Source: Asticcacaulis currens
GTDB lineage: Bacteria > Pseudomonadota > Alphaproteobacteria > Caulobacterales > Caulobacteraceae
Assembly (NCBI RefSeq): GCF_028550395.1
Contig: NZ_JAQQKW010000003.1
Coordinates: 1-64,000, forward strand
Direction of reading: 5' to 3'
DNA length: 64,000 bases
The position numbers and the translations under genes were made by a program. Under the pieces are notes generated by a model. That model saw only the letters and a list, made by a program, of their open reading frames with translations, made no database searches and was not told where the DNA came from. Position 1 is the stretch's first letter, and each line of letters starts with the position of its first letter. Shown one piece after another: positions 16,611-26,619 of this stretch.

Positions 16611-17687
16611 GTGGACGCATTTTCAACCGCCAGCACGTCCGCCCCTGCGCACGACGCGGGCGAAGCGGTTTCGGTCAATGACATTATCGAACGCACGGCG
16701 CGGGCGCGCGACCTGACCCAGCATAAGGTGCGCGACATTCGTCAGGTGACCAACACCCTGCGGATTCTGGCGCTCAATGCCCTCATCGAGGCGCGCCGTG
16801 CCGGTGAGATGGGCGCGGGTTTCGGCGTCGTCGCCGATGAGGTACGCAACATCTCCACCCAGGTCGAGGGCCTGTCTTCGTCACTGGCCTCCGAACTGGG
16901 CGGTGAGATCGAGGCGCTGGAAAAGCTGACACGTGATATGGCGCGGCAGGCGCAGGGGGCGCGCCTGACCGATCTGGCGCTCAATGCCATCGAGCTGATC
17001 GACCGCAACCTCTATGAGCGCACCTGCGATGTGCGCTGGTGGGCCACCGACTCCGCCGTGTGGGAGGCGGCCTCCAACCCGACAAAGGATAGCTGTCATT
17101 ACGCTTCGTCGCGTCTGGGGGTCATTCTTGACGCCTACACCGTCTATATCGACCTGTGGCTGTGCGATCTGAAGGGTAACATTCTGGCCAATGGTCGCCC
17201 GGACCGTTTCCATGCGGCGGGTCAGAACGTTGCCTCGCGCGACTGGTTCCAGAAAGCGCTGAGCCTGCACAGCGGTAATGATTTCGCCGTCGCCGACATC
17301 ACGACCGAACCCTTGCTGAAGGGGGCGCAGGTCGCGTCTTACGCCACCGGCGTGCGCGTGGGTGGTCAGGCAGACGGCGAACTGATCGGCATTCTAGGCG
17401 TGCATTTCGACTGGCAGCCACAGGCGGAAACCATCGTCAAGGGCGTGCGCCTGAGCGAGGCGGAGAAACGCCGCACACGCGTCCTGCTGACGGATGCGCA
17501 GGGTCTGATCATCGCCGCTTCGGATGGCCGGGGCACACTAAGCGAACGGGTCAGGCTCGATACACAAGGCCGCGCCTCCGGCCACGCCCTGGACTCTAGC
17601 GAGCGACTGGTGGCTTTTCACCGCACGCCCGGTTACGAAACCTATGCCGGGCTGGGCTGGTACGGAGTGATTATTCAGGAGGCTTAG
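16611..17687 (+). CDS. Soluble MCP-hairpin/cache sensor protein
   Basis: A 358-residue protein without signal peptide or membrane segment. Residues about 40-85 are the signalling tip of a methyl-accepting chemotaxis protein (NTLRILALNALIEARRAGEM, GAGFGVVADEVRNIS), but the rest of the long coiled coil is missing. From about 120 to the end comes a cache-like sensor domain (LDAYTVYIDLWLCDLKGNIL, ASRDWFQKALSL, IGILGVHFDWQPQAETIVKG). This order, signalling tip first and sensor last, is the reverse of a normal MCP, and cache domains usually face the periplasm. It may sense a cytoplasmic ligand and speak to CheA/CheW arrays; that is inference. GTG start at 16611 follows AAGGGTG. It lies 123 bases after puuB on the same strand, so polyamine or amine sensing is possible. 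Confidence 0.75.
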   Translation: MDAFSTASTSAPAHDAGEAVSVNDIIERTARARDLTQHKVRDIRQVTNTLRILALNALIEARRAGEMGAGFGVVADEVRNISTQVEGLSSSLASELGGEIEALEKLTRDMARQAQGARLTDLALNAIELIDRNLYERTCDVRWWATDSAVWEAASNPTKDSCHYASSRLGVILDAYTVYIDLWLCDLKGNILANGRPDRFHAAGQNVASRDWFQKALSLHSGNDFAVADITTEPLLKGAQVASYATGVRVGGQADGELIGILGVHFDWQPQAETIVKGVRLSEAEKRRTRVLLTDAQGLIIAASDGRGTLSERVRLDTQGRASGHALDSSERLVAFHRTPGYETYAGLGWYGVIIQEA

Positions 17688-17694
17688 GTCGCGC

Positions 17695-18453
17695 TCAGCT
17701 CCAGAAGCGGAAACGCGCAAAGGCGGGCGACACTGCGCTCAGATCGAGCCCCAGCGTCCCGGCCACTACGGCCATGAGGGCGTGGATCAACGGAAAGCCG
17801 AAGAAGAAGATCGCCAGCACGGCCAGCAGGCTGATCCACGGCAGGCGCTCCAGTCGCTCGGCCATGTCACGCAGCGGCTGGGGCAGCAGCGGCGTGATCA
17901 CACCAAAACCGTCAAAGCCCGGAACGGGCAGCAGGTTGAGCACGAAGGCCATCAGGTTGAAAAAGGTCAGCAGGATCAGGGCCTGTGCGAAGACCTCCGG
18001 TGCCGCCTGCGCGAAGGCCACCTGCGCCGCGCCGTAGCTGATGAGGGCGCAGATCAGGCTCATCAACGGACCGGCCAGCGAGATCAGAGACGACTGCCAG
18101 CGGTGCCGGATCAGGTCGGGCCGGGTCAGCACCGCCGCCCCCGGCAGGGCAATACCGCCCAGCACCAGGATCAGTACCGGCAGGACGATACTGTTGGGGC
18201 CGTTGATATAGACCAGCGGATCAAGCGTCAGATAGCCGCGTGCCTTAACCGAATAGTCGCCAAAGGCCGCAGCCGTCGCGGCGTGGCCGAACTCATGCAG
18301 GCACAGACCGATGATCCAGCCCAGCAGCACAAAGCCGAAGGTGGCCAGTCCCGCGACCTCCGGCCGCATCCACAGGACCAGCCCGCTGGCGGCAAAAAGG
18401 GCCAGTAAGACGATAAAGTTGAGCGGTGTGGCCGTGCGATTTTCAAGTTCCAT
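17695..18453 (-). CDS. M50 family site-2-type metalloprotease
   Basis: A 252-residue membrane protein with about six hydrophobic segments. The zinc motif HEFGH is at 53-57 (His53, Glu54, His57) inside a helix, and the third metal ligand is Asp180 in LLPVPGFDGFG, as in minimal site-2 proteases. No PDZ domain is present between the two, which marks the short rhomboid-like FPWY/LDG branch. It should cleave a transmembrane substrate within the inner membrane; the target is unknown. The start at ATG 18453 is the only one with the whole first helix. It converges tail to tail with the MCP/cache gene (7 bases between) and is divergent from the lipoprotein gene. Confidence 0.88.
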   Translation of the reverse strand: MELENRTATPLNFIVLLALFAASGLVLWMRPEVAGLATFGFVLLGWIIGLCLHEFGHAATAAAFGDYSVKARGYLTLDPLVYINGPNSIVLPVLILVLGGIALPGAAVLTRPDLIRHRWQSSLISLAGPLMSLICALISYGAAQVAFAQAAPEVFAQALILLTFFNLMAFVLNLLPVPGFDGFGVITPLLPQPLRDMAERLERLPWISLLAVLAIFFFGFPLIHALMAVVAGTLGLDLSAVSPAFARFRFWS

Positions 18454-18585
18454 GGTGGCTTAATGGCAGACACATCGTTTCAGCGCAATTGGCTGCGGAC
18501 GACGGGCACACGTCAGCGGATTCCCATTGCAATCCGGGGGCGATCCGTGCGCGTATAAACCAAGTTGAAAACACAGGAAAAAGAC

Positions 18586-19392
18586 ATGCGGCTCGCCCTC
18601 ACCTTTACGGCCCTCGCCCTCAGCCTGACCGCCTGCGCCAGCGCGCCGGATGGCCATGTCTCCAGCCTGTCTTCGACCGAACAACTGACGCCGGGCAAGA
18701 GCGGGCGGACCACAACGCGCGAATACCGCGATACGGCGGCGCTCAATCAGGTGAAGCGCGTCTATCTGCACCCCACCCGCTTGGCGACCGGCAAAACCAC
18801 GCGCTACACGCTGAAAGACAATGAAAAGACGCTGGTGCTGACCGAGGTCGAAGCGCAGCTCTGTTTCGAACTGGCCGAGCGTTATGAGATGGTCAGTGAC
18901 CGCGCACAAAGCGATGCCGAGGTCCATTCGGCGGTGACGTGGTTTGAGCCGACCGGCACCGCCGGCTCAGGTGCGGCCGCTGTCGCCAACTTCTTCATTC
19001 CGGGCCCCTTGGGCGTTCGCCTGCCGGGGACACTGGGTGGTCTGGGGGCCGAGGCGGAAATGACGGTCAAGGACCGTCAGGTCGCCGCTATCGTCTGGGC
19101 GCGTCAGGCGCAGGCTCTGGGCACCGACTCCCCGTCCCTGTCGCGGCTGGGTGACGCGCTGCAATTTGCCGAACCGTTCGGTGACGATGCGGCGCGCGTC
19201 ATGTCGCCGGAGCCCTTGCCGCCCAGCCGCAGCTATACGTCGGCAACCGACCCTTGCGCGGCCTATGGCGGGCGGATCAACGAAACGGGCTTTATTATCG
19301 ACCGTGTGACCGGCCTGTATGTTCCGGCCACGCGCCCGCAGAAGACGCCTGAAAAAGCCCCCGGCACGACGCCGGAGGCTCAGAAGGATTAG
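18586..19392 (+). CDS. DUF3313-like lipoprotein
   Basis: A 268-residue lipoprotein with a signal peptide ending in the lipobox LTAC (Cys near 20). The body has the features of the DUF3313 family (LNQVKRVYLHPTRLATG, EVEAQLCFELAERYEMV, GGLGAEAEMTVKDRQVAAIV), a beta-rich outer-membrane-associated domain of unknown role, followed by a Pro/Ser/Thr-rich tail after about residue 200. The ATG at 18586 follows CAGGAAAAAG; an in-frame TTG at 18565 is less likely. The gene stands alone and is followed by a palindromic element. Family placement is by eye and moderately sure; function is not known. Confidence 0.65.
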   Translation: MRLALTFTALALSLTACASAPDGHVSSLSSTEQLTPGKSGRTTTREYRDTAALNQVKRVYLHPTRLATGKTTRYTLKDNEKTLVLTEVEAQLCFELAERYEMVSDRAQSDAEVHSAVTWFEPTGTAGSGAAAVANFFIPGPLGVRLPGTLGGLGAEAEMTVKDRQVAAIVWARQAQALGTDSPSLSRLGDALQFAEPFGDDAARVMSPEPLPPSRSYTSATDPCAAYGGRINETGFIIDRVTGLYVPATRPQKTPEKAPGTTPEAQKD

Positions 19393-19419
19393 GCTGTGAT
19401 GAGGAATTAACCTGAGCGT

Positions 19420-19549
19420 TCTTCCTCCTCCCCATTTTATGGCGAGGTGCCGAGTTTACGAGGCGGAGGGGTATCTTTACACGGGTTTATCCCCCTCCGT
19501 CAGCTTCGCTTCGCTCGCTGCCACCTCCCCACTTCGTAGGGAGGAGAAG
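19420..19549. repeat. GC-rich palindromic element, copy B
   Basis: CTTCCTCCTCCC (19421-19432) faces GGGAGGAGAAG (19539-19549) and GGCGGAGGGGTAT faces TATCCCCCTCCGTC (19489-19502), giving a long hairpin. The right half reads CCCCCTCCGTC, CTTCGCTTCGCTCGCTG, CCACCTCCCC, matching copies A, C and D in the same order. It lies between the convergent DUF3313-like and AIM24 genes. Confidence 0.75.
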
Positions 19550-19577
19550 CCGCGTTAAATCTTAAATCATCACCAGG

Positions 19578-20414
19578 CTAGTTATTGCCACCGATCAGGT
19601 CGCCAAGGCCGCCCAGTACCGAGCCTTCACCGCGGTTCTGACCACCGCCCTGCGCGGCCGCCAGCACGCGACCGGCCAAACGTGAGAAGGGCAGCGACTG
19701 TATCCACACCTTGCCCGGCCCGGTCAGTTGCGCAAAGAAGACGCCTTCGCCGCCGAACAGCATCGACTTGACGCCGCCCGCCTGCACCAGGTCGAAATCG
19801 ACCGTATCGGTAAAGGCCGCCACGCAGCCCGTGTCGATATGAAGCTGCTCACCGGGGGCCAGCGTGCGTTCAATGACCGCGCCGCCAAACTGCACAAAGA
19901 CCCAGCCATCGCCTTCCAGCTTCTGCATGATGAAGCCTTCGCCACCAAACAGGCCGGTCATCACCTTGCGCTGAAAAGCGATGCCCAGTGACACGCCCTT
20001 GGCCGCCGCCAGAAACGAGTCCTTCTGACAGATCAGGCGACCGCCGACGTCCGACAACTTGATAGGGATGATAGAGCCAGGCACCGGGGCGGAAAACGCC
20101 ACCCGCGCCTTGCCGTGGCCATTGTGGGTGAAGACGGTGGTGAACAGGCTTTCACCGGAAATCAGGCGCTTGCCCGCACCCAGCAGCGCGCCCATAAAGC
20201 CCTTCTGCTGACCCGATCCGTCGCCAAACACCGTGGTCATGCCGACGCTGGCATCCTTCCACACCATGCCGCCGGCTTCAGCGATAGCGCTTTCGCCGGG
20301 ATCGAGTTCGATCTCGACGAATTGCAATTCTTCGCCCTTGATCTCGAAGTCGATGTCGTCGGCCACCCCGGCCTGACGATGGTGGGTGGTGGGAACGGAC
20401 GCATTGCCGAACAT
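19578..20414 (-). CDS. AIM24/TIGR00266 family protein
   Basis: A 278-residue protein of the AIM24 (TIGR00266) beta-rich family. Marks are the repeated glycine-rich strands GEELQFVEIELDPGESAIAE and AGGMVWKDASVGMTTVFGDG, then GEGFIMQKLEGDGWVFVQFGG and GGVKSMLFGGEGVFFAQLTGPG. Members form trimers of beta-sandwiches; bacterial function is unknown and mitochondrial AIM24 affects inner-membrane organisation. ATG 20414 follows CAGGAGAT at good spacing; the extension to 20462 is rejected. It is cotranscribed or simply follows the one-TM protein gene upstream (116 bases). The C-terminus is Gly-rich (GGGQNRGEGSVLGGLGDLIGG). Confidence 0.88.
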   Translation of the reverse strand: MFGNASVPTTHHRQAGVADDIDFEIKGEELQFVEIELDPGESAIAEAGGMVWKDASVGMTTVFGDGSGQQKGFMGALLGAGKRLISGESLFTTVFTHNGHGKARVAFSAPVPGSIIPIKLSDVGGRLICQKDSFLAAAKGVSLGIAFQRKVMTGLFGGEGFIMQKLEGDGWVFVQFGGAVIERTLAPGEQLHIDTGCVAAFTDTVDFDLVQAGGVKSMLFGGEGVFFAQLTGPGKVWIQSLPFSRLAGRVLAAAQGGGQNRGEGSVLGGLGDLIGGNN

Positions 20415-20530
20415 GGGTATCTCCTGTGACTGACCCAGAAGATGTAGCGTGCGCGGGCGCAAAAGGAAGACCGGTTTTCGTTAAAAATCGGACAGGTAGC
20501 GCCGCATCCCCAACGCAACCGATTCCACAC

Positions 20531-21019
20531 CTACTGCGCCAGATGTACGCGCACGTCTTTCCAGTGGGTTTTGAAGAACCACACCCGCCCGCCCTGCTTG
20601 ACGACAGCCAGTTCGCCGTCCGACGTCCAGCGCAGCTTCACTTCGGTCCCGGCTTCAAAGGCCGACACGGCGGGCGCTTCGGCGCTATCGCCCGAATTAT
20701 GCACCACCAGACGCAGATCGGGCTGACCGCCAAGGCAGGACACCTGCCGCACCTCGGCCACACGACCACCGCTGGGGGAGATGGTCCGGTCCACAAAGCT
20801 GGAGCTACAGACCGGGGCCGCCCCGCGCTCGTACAGCGCATAGCCCCAGAAGACGGCCCCCACCAGAGCCAGCGACGCCGCTATACCGGCGAACCAGTAC
20901 CAATGATGGCGTTCCTTGGCATAAACATATCCGTGGGGGTGGCGCAATTCGTCATAGGCGCCGACCTTCATATGCAGTTCCTGCTCCGATACGGTACGCA
21001 GAGGTTCACCTGCGGGCAT
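20531..21019 (-). CDS. Single-pass membrane protein of unknown function
   Basis: A 162-residue protein, not recognised. A cytoplasmic N-terminus of about 40 residues (ELRHPHGYVYAKERHHWYW) is followed by one hydrophobic segment at about 42-62 (FAGIAASLALVGAVFWGYALY) and a 100-residue outside domain with two cysteines (PVCSSS, VSCLGG), probably a disulfide. The outer part is predicted to be beta-rich. The second in-frame ATG, at 21019, is 8 bases from GGAGG and is preferred to the one at 21025, which lies too near. It lies upstream of the AIM24 gene on the same strand and is divergent from thiC. Confidence 0.7.
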   Translation of the reverse strand: MPAGEPLRTVSEQELHMKVGAYDELRHPHGYVYAKERHHWYWFAGIAASLALVGAVFWGYALYERGAAPVCSSSFVDRTISPSGGRVAEVRQVSCLGGQPDLRLVVHNSGDSAEAPAVSAFEAGTEVKLRWTSDGELAVVKQGGRVWFFKTHWKDVRVHLAQ

Positions 21020-21162
21020 CGTCATTTCCTCCGGGCGTTAAGCTGCCCCTGTGGATAAGTTTGCGCCCGGAAGTTTACCAATGGGTAAAGAGGGTAAGGC
21101 TCTCAGCTATGTGACATTCCCCCTTGCTCCCCTGCGCCCGTTCCTCTAAATTCCGGGCATCG

Positions 21163-21258
21163 TTCACCGGGGTGTCCGCGCGCAAGCGGGCTGAGAATCG
21201 GACCAGCGTCCGTAAACCCGCCGAACCTGATCCGGGTCATGCCGGCGAAGGGAGTGAG
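21163..21258 (+). promoter_or_regulatory. TPP (THI-element) riboswitch
   Basis: The leader of thiC holds the conserved thiamin pyrophosphate aptamer: ACCGGGGTGTCC, then CGGGCTGAGA, then AACCCGCCGAACCTGATCCG, GGTCATGCCGGCGAAGGGA. The 3' half ends about 115 bases before the thiC ATG, leaving room for an expression platform that could hide the ribosome site or end transcription. It should shut thiC down when TPP is abundant. Confidence 0.95.
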
Positions 21259-21261
21259 TAA

Positions 21262-23226
<1,965 letters not shown>

Positions 23227-23251
23227 TCCGAACAACGAAAAGAAAAAGGTC

Positions 23252-23314
23252 TTGGGGCCGGTTGGCCCCAAACCCCATAACCGGGCGCAGGTGGCAGCAT
23301 CTGCGCCCTTTTCT
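23252..23314 (+). terminator. Tandem hairpins ending thiC
   Basis: TTGGGGCC-GGTT-GGCCCCAA (23252-23271) is a perfect 8-pair stem. GGGCGCAG (23283-23290) and CTGCGCCC (23301-23308) form a second perfect stem followed by TTTTCTT, a typical intrinsic terminator. Confidence 0.85.
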
Positions 23315-23323
23315 TATACGGCC

Positions 23324-23541
23324 CGAGCCCCCCTCCGTCATCTTCGCTTGCGCTCAGATGCCACCTCCCCCGGCACGCCGGGGGAGTAGGTGTACCGAAG
23401 GCGTCGTAGCTGTGGGAGGGTTACCTGCATCAGACACGCCGGGGGAGTAGGTATGAGGAAGGACTTGCCTTAAACCTACTCCCCCAGTTTATTGGGGGAG
23501 GTGGACCGGCACCGACAGGTGCCGGGACGGTGGGGGGCTCG
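23324..23541. repeat. GC-rich palindromic element, copy C (largest)
   Basis: Nested complementary blocks: CGAGCCCCCCTCCGTC faces GACGGTGGGGGGCTCG with one mismatch, CCACCTCCCCC faces GGGGGAGGTGG, and GGGGGAGTAGGT faces ACCTACTCCCCC. An 18-base direct repeat, CACGCCGGGGGAGTAGGT, is present at 23374-23391 and 23435-23452, suggesting a tandem expansion inside the loop. It fills most of the 445-base gap between thiC and the SDR gene; the remaining 130 bases before the SDR start show no gene. Confidence 0.8.
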
Positions 23542-23671
23542 CAGCGGAAGGAGCATCAGGGACGGATTTTACGGCTTCAGACTCTTCGCTGACCGAAGCG
23601 CCATCGCTTTTTGACGCCCTGACGGGGCATAGGAAGGGCGGGCGGGGTCAGCCTTTAAGAAAGAGCACCGC

Positions 23672-24655
23672 ATGACCCTCGATGACCGCTTTACGCACTT
23701 CGCCGCCGAAGCCGAAAAGACCGCCGAACGTCACCGCGCCCTTCAGCACGCCGTGGGTCAGGAACAGACCGCACCGGACGAAGACGCCGTGCCGCAGACC
23801 GGGGCGCGGCCCTATCCCGTGCCGCCCCTACCCGATCAGACTCTCGACAAGCCGGGTCAGGAAGCCGATCTTGAGCTGCAACCGATGTATGACGCCCCCT
23901 ATTACAAGGGCTCGGACAAGCTGAAGGACAAGGTGGCGATCATCACCGGCGGCGATTCCGGTATCGGGCGCGCCGTAGCCGTGCTGTTTGCCCGCGAAGG
24001 GGCGGACGTCGCTATCGTCTATCTTAATGAGCACGAGGATGCGGAAAAAACCAAGGCGTTGATCGAGGCCGAAGGGCGCAAGGCCTTGCTGTTTTGCGGT
24101 GATGTCACCAATCGCGACTTCTGTTTCGCCGCGGTGGACGCCACCGTCGAAGCGTTTGGCCAACTGGACGTGCTGGTCAATAATGCGGCGTTTCAGATGC
24201 ACGAGATGCAATTTGAAAAGCTCAGCCCCCAACACCTCGACACCACGCTGAAGACCAATCTCTACGGCTATGTCTATATGACCCAAGCGGCGCTGCGCCA
24301 CATGCAGGCCGGGGCGGCCATCGTCAATTCCGGCTCGATCACTGGCATAGAGGGTTCAAAATCCATCGTCGATTATTCGATGAGCAAGGGCGGCATCCAC
24401 GCCTTTACGCGCGCCTTGTCGGGGCAGTTGCTCGCCAAAAGCATCCGCGTCAACGCTGTGGCCCCCGGCCCCGTGTGGACGCCGCTGAACCCGGCGGAAA
24501 AGCCGTCGAAAGAGGTCGAACAGTTCGGCGCGCAAACCCCGATGAAGCGCCCGGCCCAGCCGGAGGAACTGGCCCCCGCCTATGTGTTTCTGGCGTCGAA
24601 CCACTGCTCCAGCTACATTACGGGCGAAGTCCTGCCCGTCATCGGCGGCTATTGA
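23672..24655 (+). CDS. Short-chain dehydrogenase/reductase with N-terminal extension
   Basis: A 327-residue SDR oxidoreductase. The NAD(P)-binding motif TGGDSGIG is at 92-99, NNAA at 170-173, and the catalytic triad is Ser222, Tyr235 and Lys239 (YSMSKGG). The first 85 residues are the Pro/Gln-rich extension (PLPDQTLDKPGQEADLELQP) typical of the YghA/general-stress aldehyde-reductase-like SDR group, so it is not an artefact of the start. The substrate is unknown; relatives reduce or oxidise small alcohols and aldehydes. AAGAAAGAG precedes ATG 23672. It is followed 31 bases later by an XRE regulator on the same strand. Confidence 0.9.
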   Translation: MTLDDRFTHFAAEAEKTAERHRALQHAVGQEQTAPDEDAVPQTGARPYPVPPLPDQTLDKPGQEADLELQPMYDAPYYKGSDKLKDKVAIITGGDSGIGRAVAVLFAREGADVAIVYLNEHEDAEKTKALIEAEGRKALLFCGDVTNRDFCFAAVDATVEAFGQLDVLVNNAAFQMHEMQFEKLSPQHLDTTLKTNLYGYVYMTQAALRHMQAGAAIVNSGSITGIEGSKSIVDYSMSKGGIHAFTRALSGQLLAKSIRVNAVAPGPVWTPLNPAEKPSKEVEQFGAQTPMKRPAQPEELAPAYVFLASNHCSSYITGEVLPVIGGY

Positions 24656-24686
24656 TATTGCCCCCCGCCCCTGCCACAGTCGGGCC

Positions 24687-25211
24687 ATGTCCCGCCCCCA
24701 TTCCCCGCTTCGCCGTCTGCGGCTGCTGAAAGGCCTCAAGCAAAGCCATCTGGCCGAGCTGATGGGCGTAACGCAGACGACGGTGTCGCGCTGGGAAAGC
24801 GGGGCTCTGGCCCTGCCGGATGATCAGTGGCAGCGGGCGCAGCGGCTTCTAGCCGACTCGGCGCAGGACGCCATCCTCAAGCGGCTGGTGGAAACGTCGC
24901 AGCTCAGCGTGCATCTGATCGACGACCGCACGCACGATCTGCTGGCGGTTTCACCGTCGCGCGAAGGCCTGTGGCGCGCTGAGCCGGGGGCGTTTCTGGG
25001 CAAGTCCCTGATCCGCTATGCCTCGGCGGAGATTCTGGCCGCCGAAGCGTCTCTGGAGGACTTGGGCTGGCGCGACGGTCACCTTAGCCGCATCGAGGTC
25101 GCTACCGGCCCCAATCACCACCCCATCATCCCCATCGTCCAAAGCCGCCTGATCTGGGAACGGCTTTTGCTGTCGGACGGACGCGCGACGCGGCTGGTGA
25201 CGACGCTATAG
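24687..25211 (+). CDS. XRE-family transcriptional regulator
   Basis: A 174-residue protein with an N-terminal Cro/C1-type helix-turn-helix (LRRLRLLKGLKQSHLAELMGV, TQTTVSRWESGALALPDDQW) and a C-terminal region of about 110 residues not recognised (LSVHLIDDRTHDLLAVSPSR, then LIRYASAEILAAEASLEDLGW) that may be a ligand-binding domain of PAS-like size. It probably binds DNA and senses a small molecule. It follows the SDR gene by 31 bases, so the two may be one operon. The ATG at 24687 was chosen because it starts directly before the HTH; the longer reading overlaps the SDR end out of frame. Confidence 0.8.
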   Translation: MSRPHSPLRRLRLLKGLKQSHLAELMGVTQTTVSRWESGALALPDDQWQRAQRLLADSAQDAILKRLVETSQLSVHLIDDRTHDLLAVSPSREGLWRAEPGAFLGKSLIRYASAEILAAEASLEDLGWRDGHLSRIEVATGPNHHPIIPIVQSRLIWERLLLSDGRATRLVTTL

Positions 25212-25213
25212 CT

Positions 25214-25235
25214 CCAAGTCTCAAAAGAGACTTGG
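25214..25235. terminator. Hairpin after the XRE gene
   Basis: CCAAGTCTC-AAAA-GAGACTTGG forms a perfect 9-pair stem 2 bases after the stop codon. No T-run follows, so it may protect the 3' end or act with Rho. Confidence 0.5.
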
Positions 25236-25360
25236 CAAGGCCGACCGGCCGCCCGAGTTTGCGAGGAGCCCCATCTTCACTTTCTGCCGGCGTCTGAGCT
25301 GAAAAAGACCGCATAAAATATGCGTTGATCGTTCACGTTCACGCCCGTATCGACACAGGC

Positions 25361-26524
25361 ATGATCCGCATCGACTCGCATTGGCGTCCCATCCTGCTCC
25401 TGTGGTTTACCGGCGTGCTGGCCGCCGCCGCGCTGGGCAAGTTTGCCTCCCTGAGCCCGGTGATCTCCGCCGACCTTAAGCTGTCGCGCGTCGAAGCCGG
25501 CTGGCTGGTGTCGCTGATCGAGACCGGCGGGGCCAGCCTCGGCATCATCGCCGGTTTGCTGATTGCGCGATTAGGCAGTCGCAAGGCGCTGTTGTACGGC
25601 ATGGGGTTACTGACCGCCGGTGGTCTAATCGGCGCGCTGATCCCCGGCCTGTGGACGCCGTTTGCCGCCCGCCTGATCGAAAGCGCCGGCTATCTTATGG
25701 TGGTCATTGCCGCACCGTCCTTGATCGCCACCGTCGCGCGGCCGCAGGATCAGGGGGCGGCGCTCACCCTGTGGAGCACCTTTGTTCCGGCCGGTTTTGC
25801 CATCGGCATGGGCCTCAGCGGCGTTCTGCTGCTGTTTACCGGCTGGCGCGCCGTGCTGGTCGTATGGGCGCTGCTGGCCGGGGCCGCCCTGTTCGCCGCT
25901 GCCCGCACCCCGGTGGTCGAGACGAAAAGCGACACCCGGCTCGTATGGCCCCCCCTGCCCGTCTGGCTGATGTGCGCCGGGTTTGGCTTCTACACCACCC
26001 TCTTTGTCGGCCTGATCGCCATGTTCCCGCTGTTCCTTACCGAACAGGGGCAGTCGCCATCGGTCGCGGCCACCGTTACCGGCCTCGCCTCCGCCGCCAC
26101 CTTAGGCGGCGCGTGGGGCGCCGCGCAGGCCCTGCACCGCGGGGAGCGGGCGCGCTGGATCGCCTTATGCGCAGGTCTCCTGGTGCCCGCCGCTCTGGCC
26201 TGCCTGATCTTTATCGGCGGTCATGCGCTGTGGCTGGCGGGGCTGATTATCGCACTCAACGCTGTATCTGGCATAGGTTCCAGCCTCGTCTTCGCCCGCC
26301 TGCCGAATATGAGCCCCGGCTTGAACGCTGCCGCCGCCAATGGCGTGCTGACGCAGTTCGGGGCGGGCGGTTCGCTGATCGGCCCGCCGTTACTCGCAGC
26401 TATTGCCGGGCACTGGGGCTGGGCGGCGCTCGGCCCGGCGGTGGCCATAGGTTCTGTGGCCGCGCTAGGCCTGATGACCGCCGCTGAGTTCAGCCGTCGC
26501 GGCCAGTTAACCCATCGAGTCTGA
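25361..26524 (+). CDS. MFS transporter (CynX/NimT-like)
   Basis: A 387-residue major facilitator with about 12 hydrophobic segments and no large inserts. The N-terminal half has LKLSRVEAGWLVSLIETGGAS and ARLGSRKALLYGMGLL, the loop 2-3 signature of the superfamily; the middle loop after helix 6 is short (RTPVVETKSDTR). Sequence style resembles the CynX/NimT anion/drug transporter branch, but the substrate cannot be assigned. The ATG at 25361 gives a short cytoplasmic start before the first helix. It is 149 bases from the XRE gene and 95 bases from the histidine kinase, all on the plus strand. Confidence 0.85.
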   Translation: MIRIDSHWRPILLLWFTGVLAAAALGKFASLSPVISADLKLSRVEAGWLVSLIETGGASLGIIAGLLIARLGSRKALLYGMGLLTAGGLIGALIPGLWTPFAARLIESAGYLMVVIAAPSLIATVARPQDQGAALTLWSTFVPAGFAIGMGLSGVLLLFTGWRAVLVVWALLAGAALFAAARTPVVETKSDTRLVWPPLPVWLMCAGFGFYTTLFVGLIAMFPLFLTEQGQSPSVAATVTGLASAATLGGAWGAAQALHRGERARWIALCAGLLVPAALACLIFIGGHALWLAGLIIALNAVSGIGSSLVFARLPNMSPGLNAAAANGVLTQFGAGGSLIGPPLLAAIAGHWGWAALGPAVAIGSVAALGLMTAAEFSRRGQLTHRV

Positions 26525-26619
26525 AACGCCCCCTGACACACATAAAAATCGCATGAGGGCCTGAGCCTACCGTTCACAAGTGGCTTGACGCCTTCGACAA
26601 CCGCCGGAATAACGGTCTC

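Noticed and set aside
23374-23452. Two 18-base direct repeats that could be read as a CRISPR start
   Set aside because: Only two copies, part of a palindromic element, unequal flanks and no Cas gene in the window.
26520-26619. EcfG-type general stress promoter (GGAAC-N16-CGTT) before the DUF4118 kinase, and similarly before csbD and the DUF883 gene
   Set aside because: No GGAAC and CGTT pair at the right spacing was found in any of the three upstream regions.
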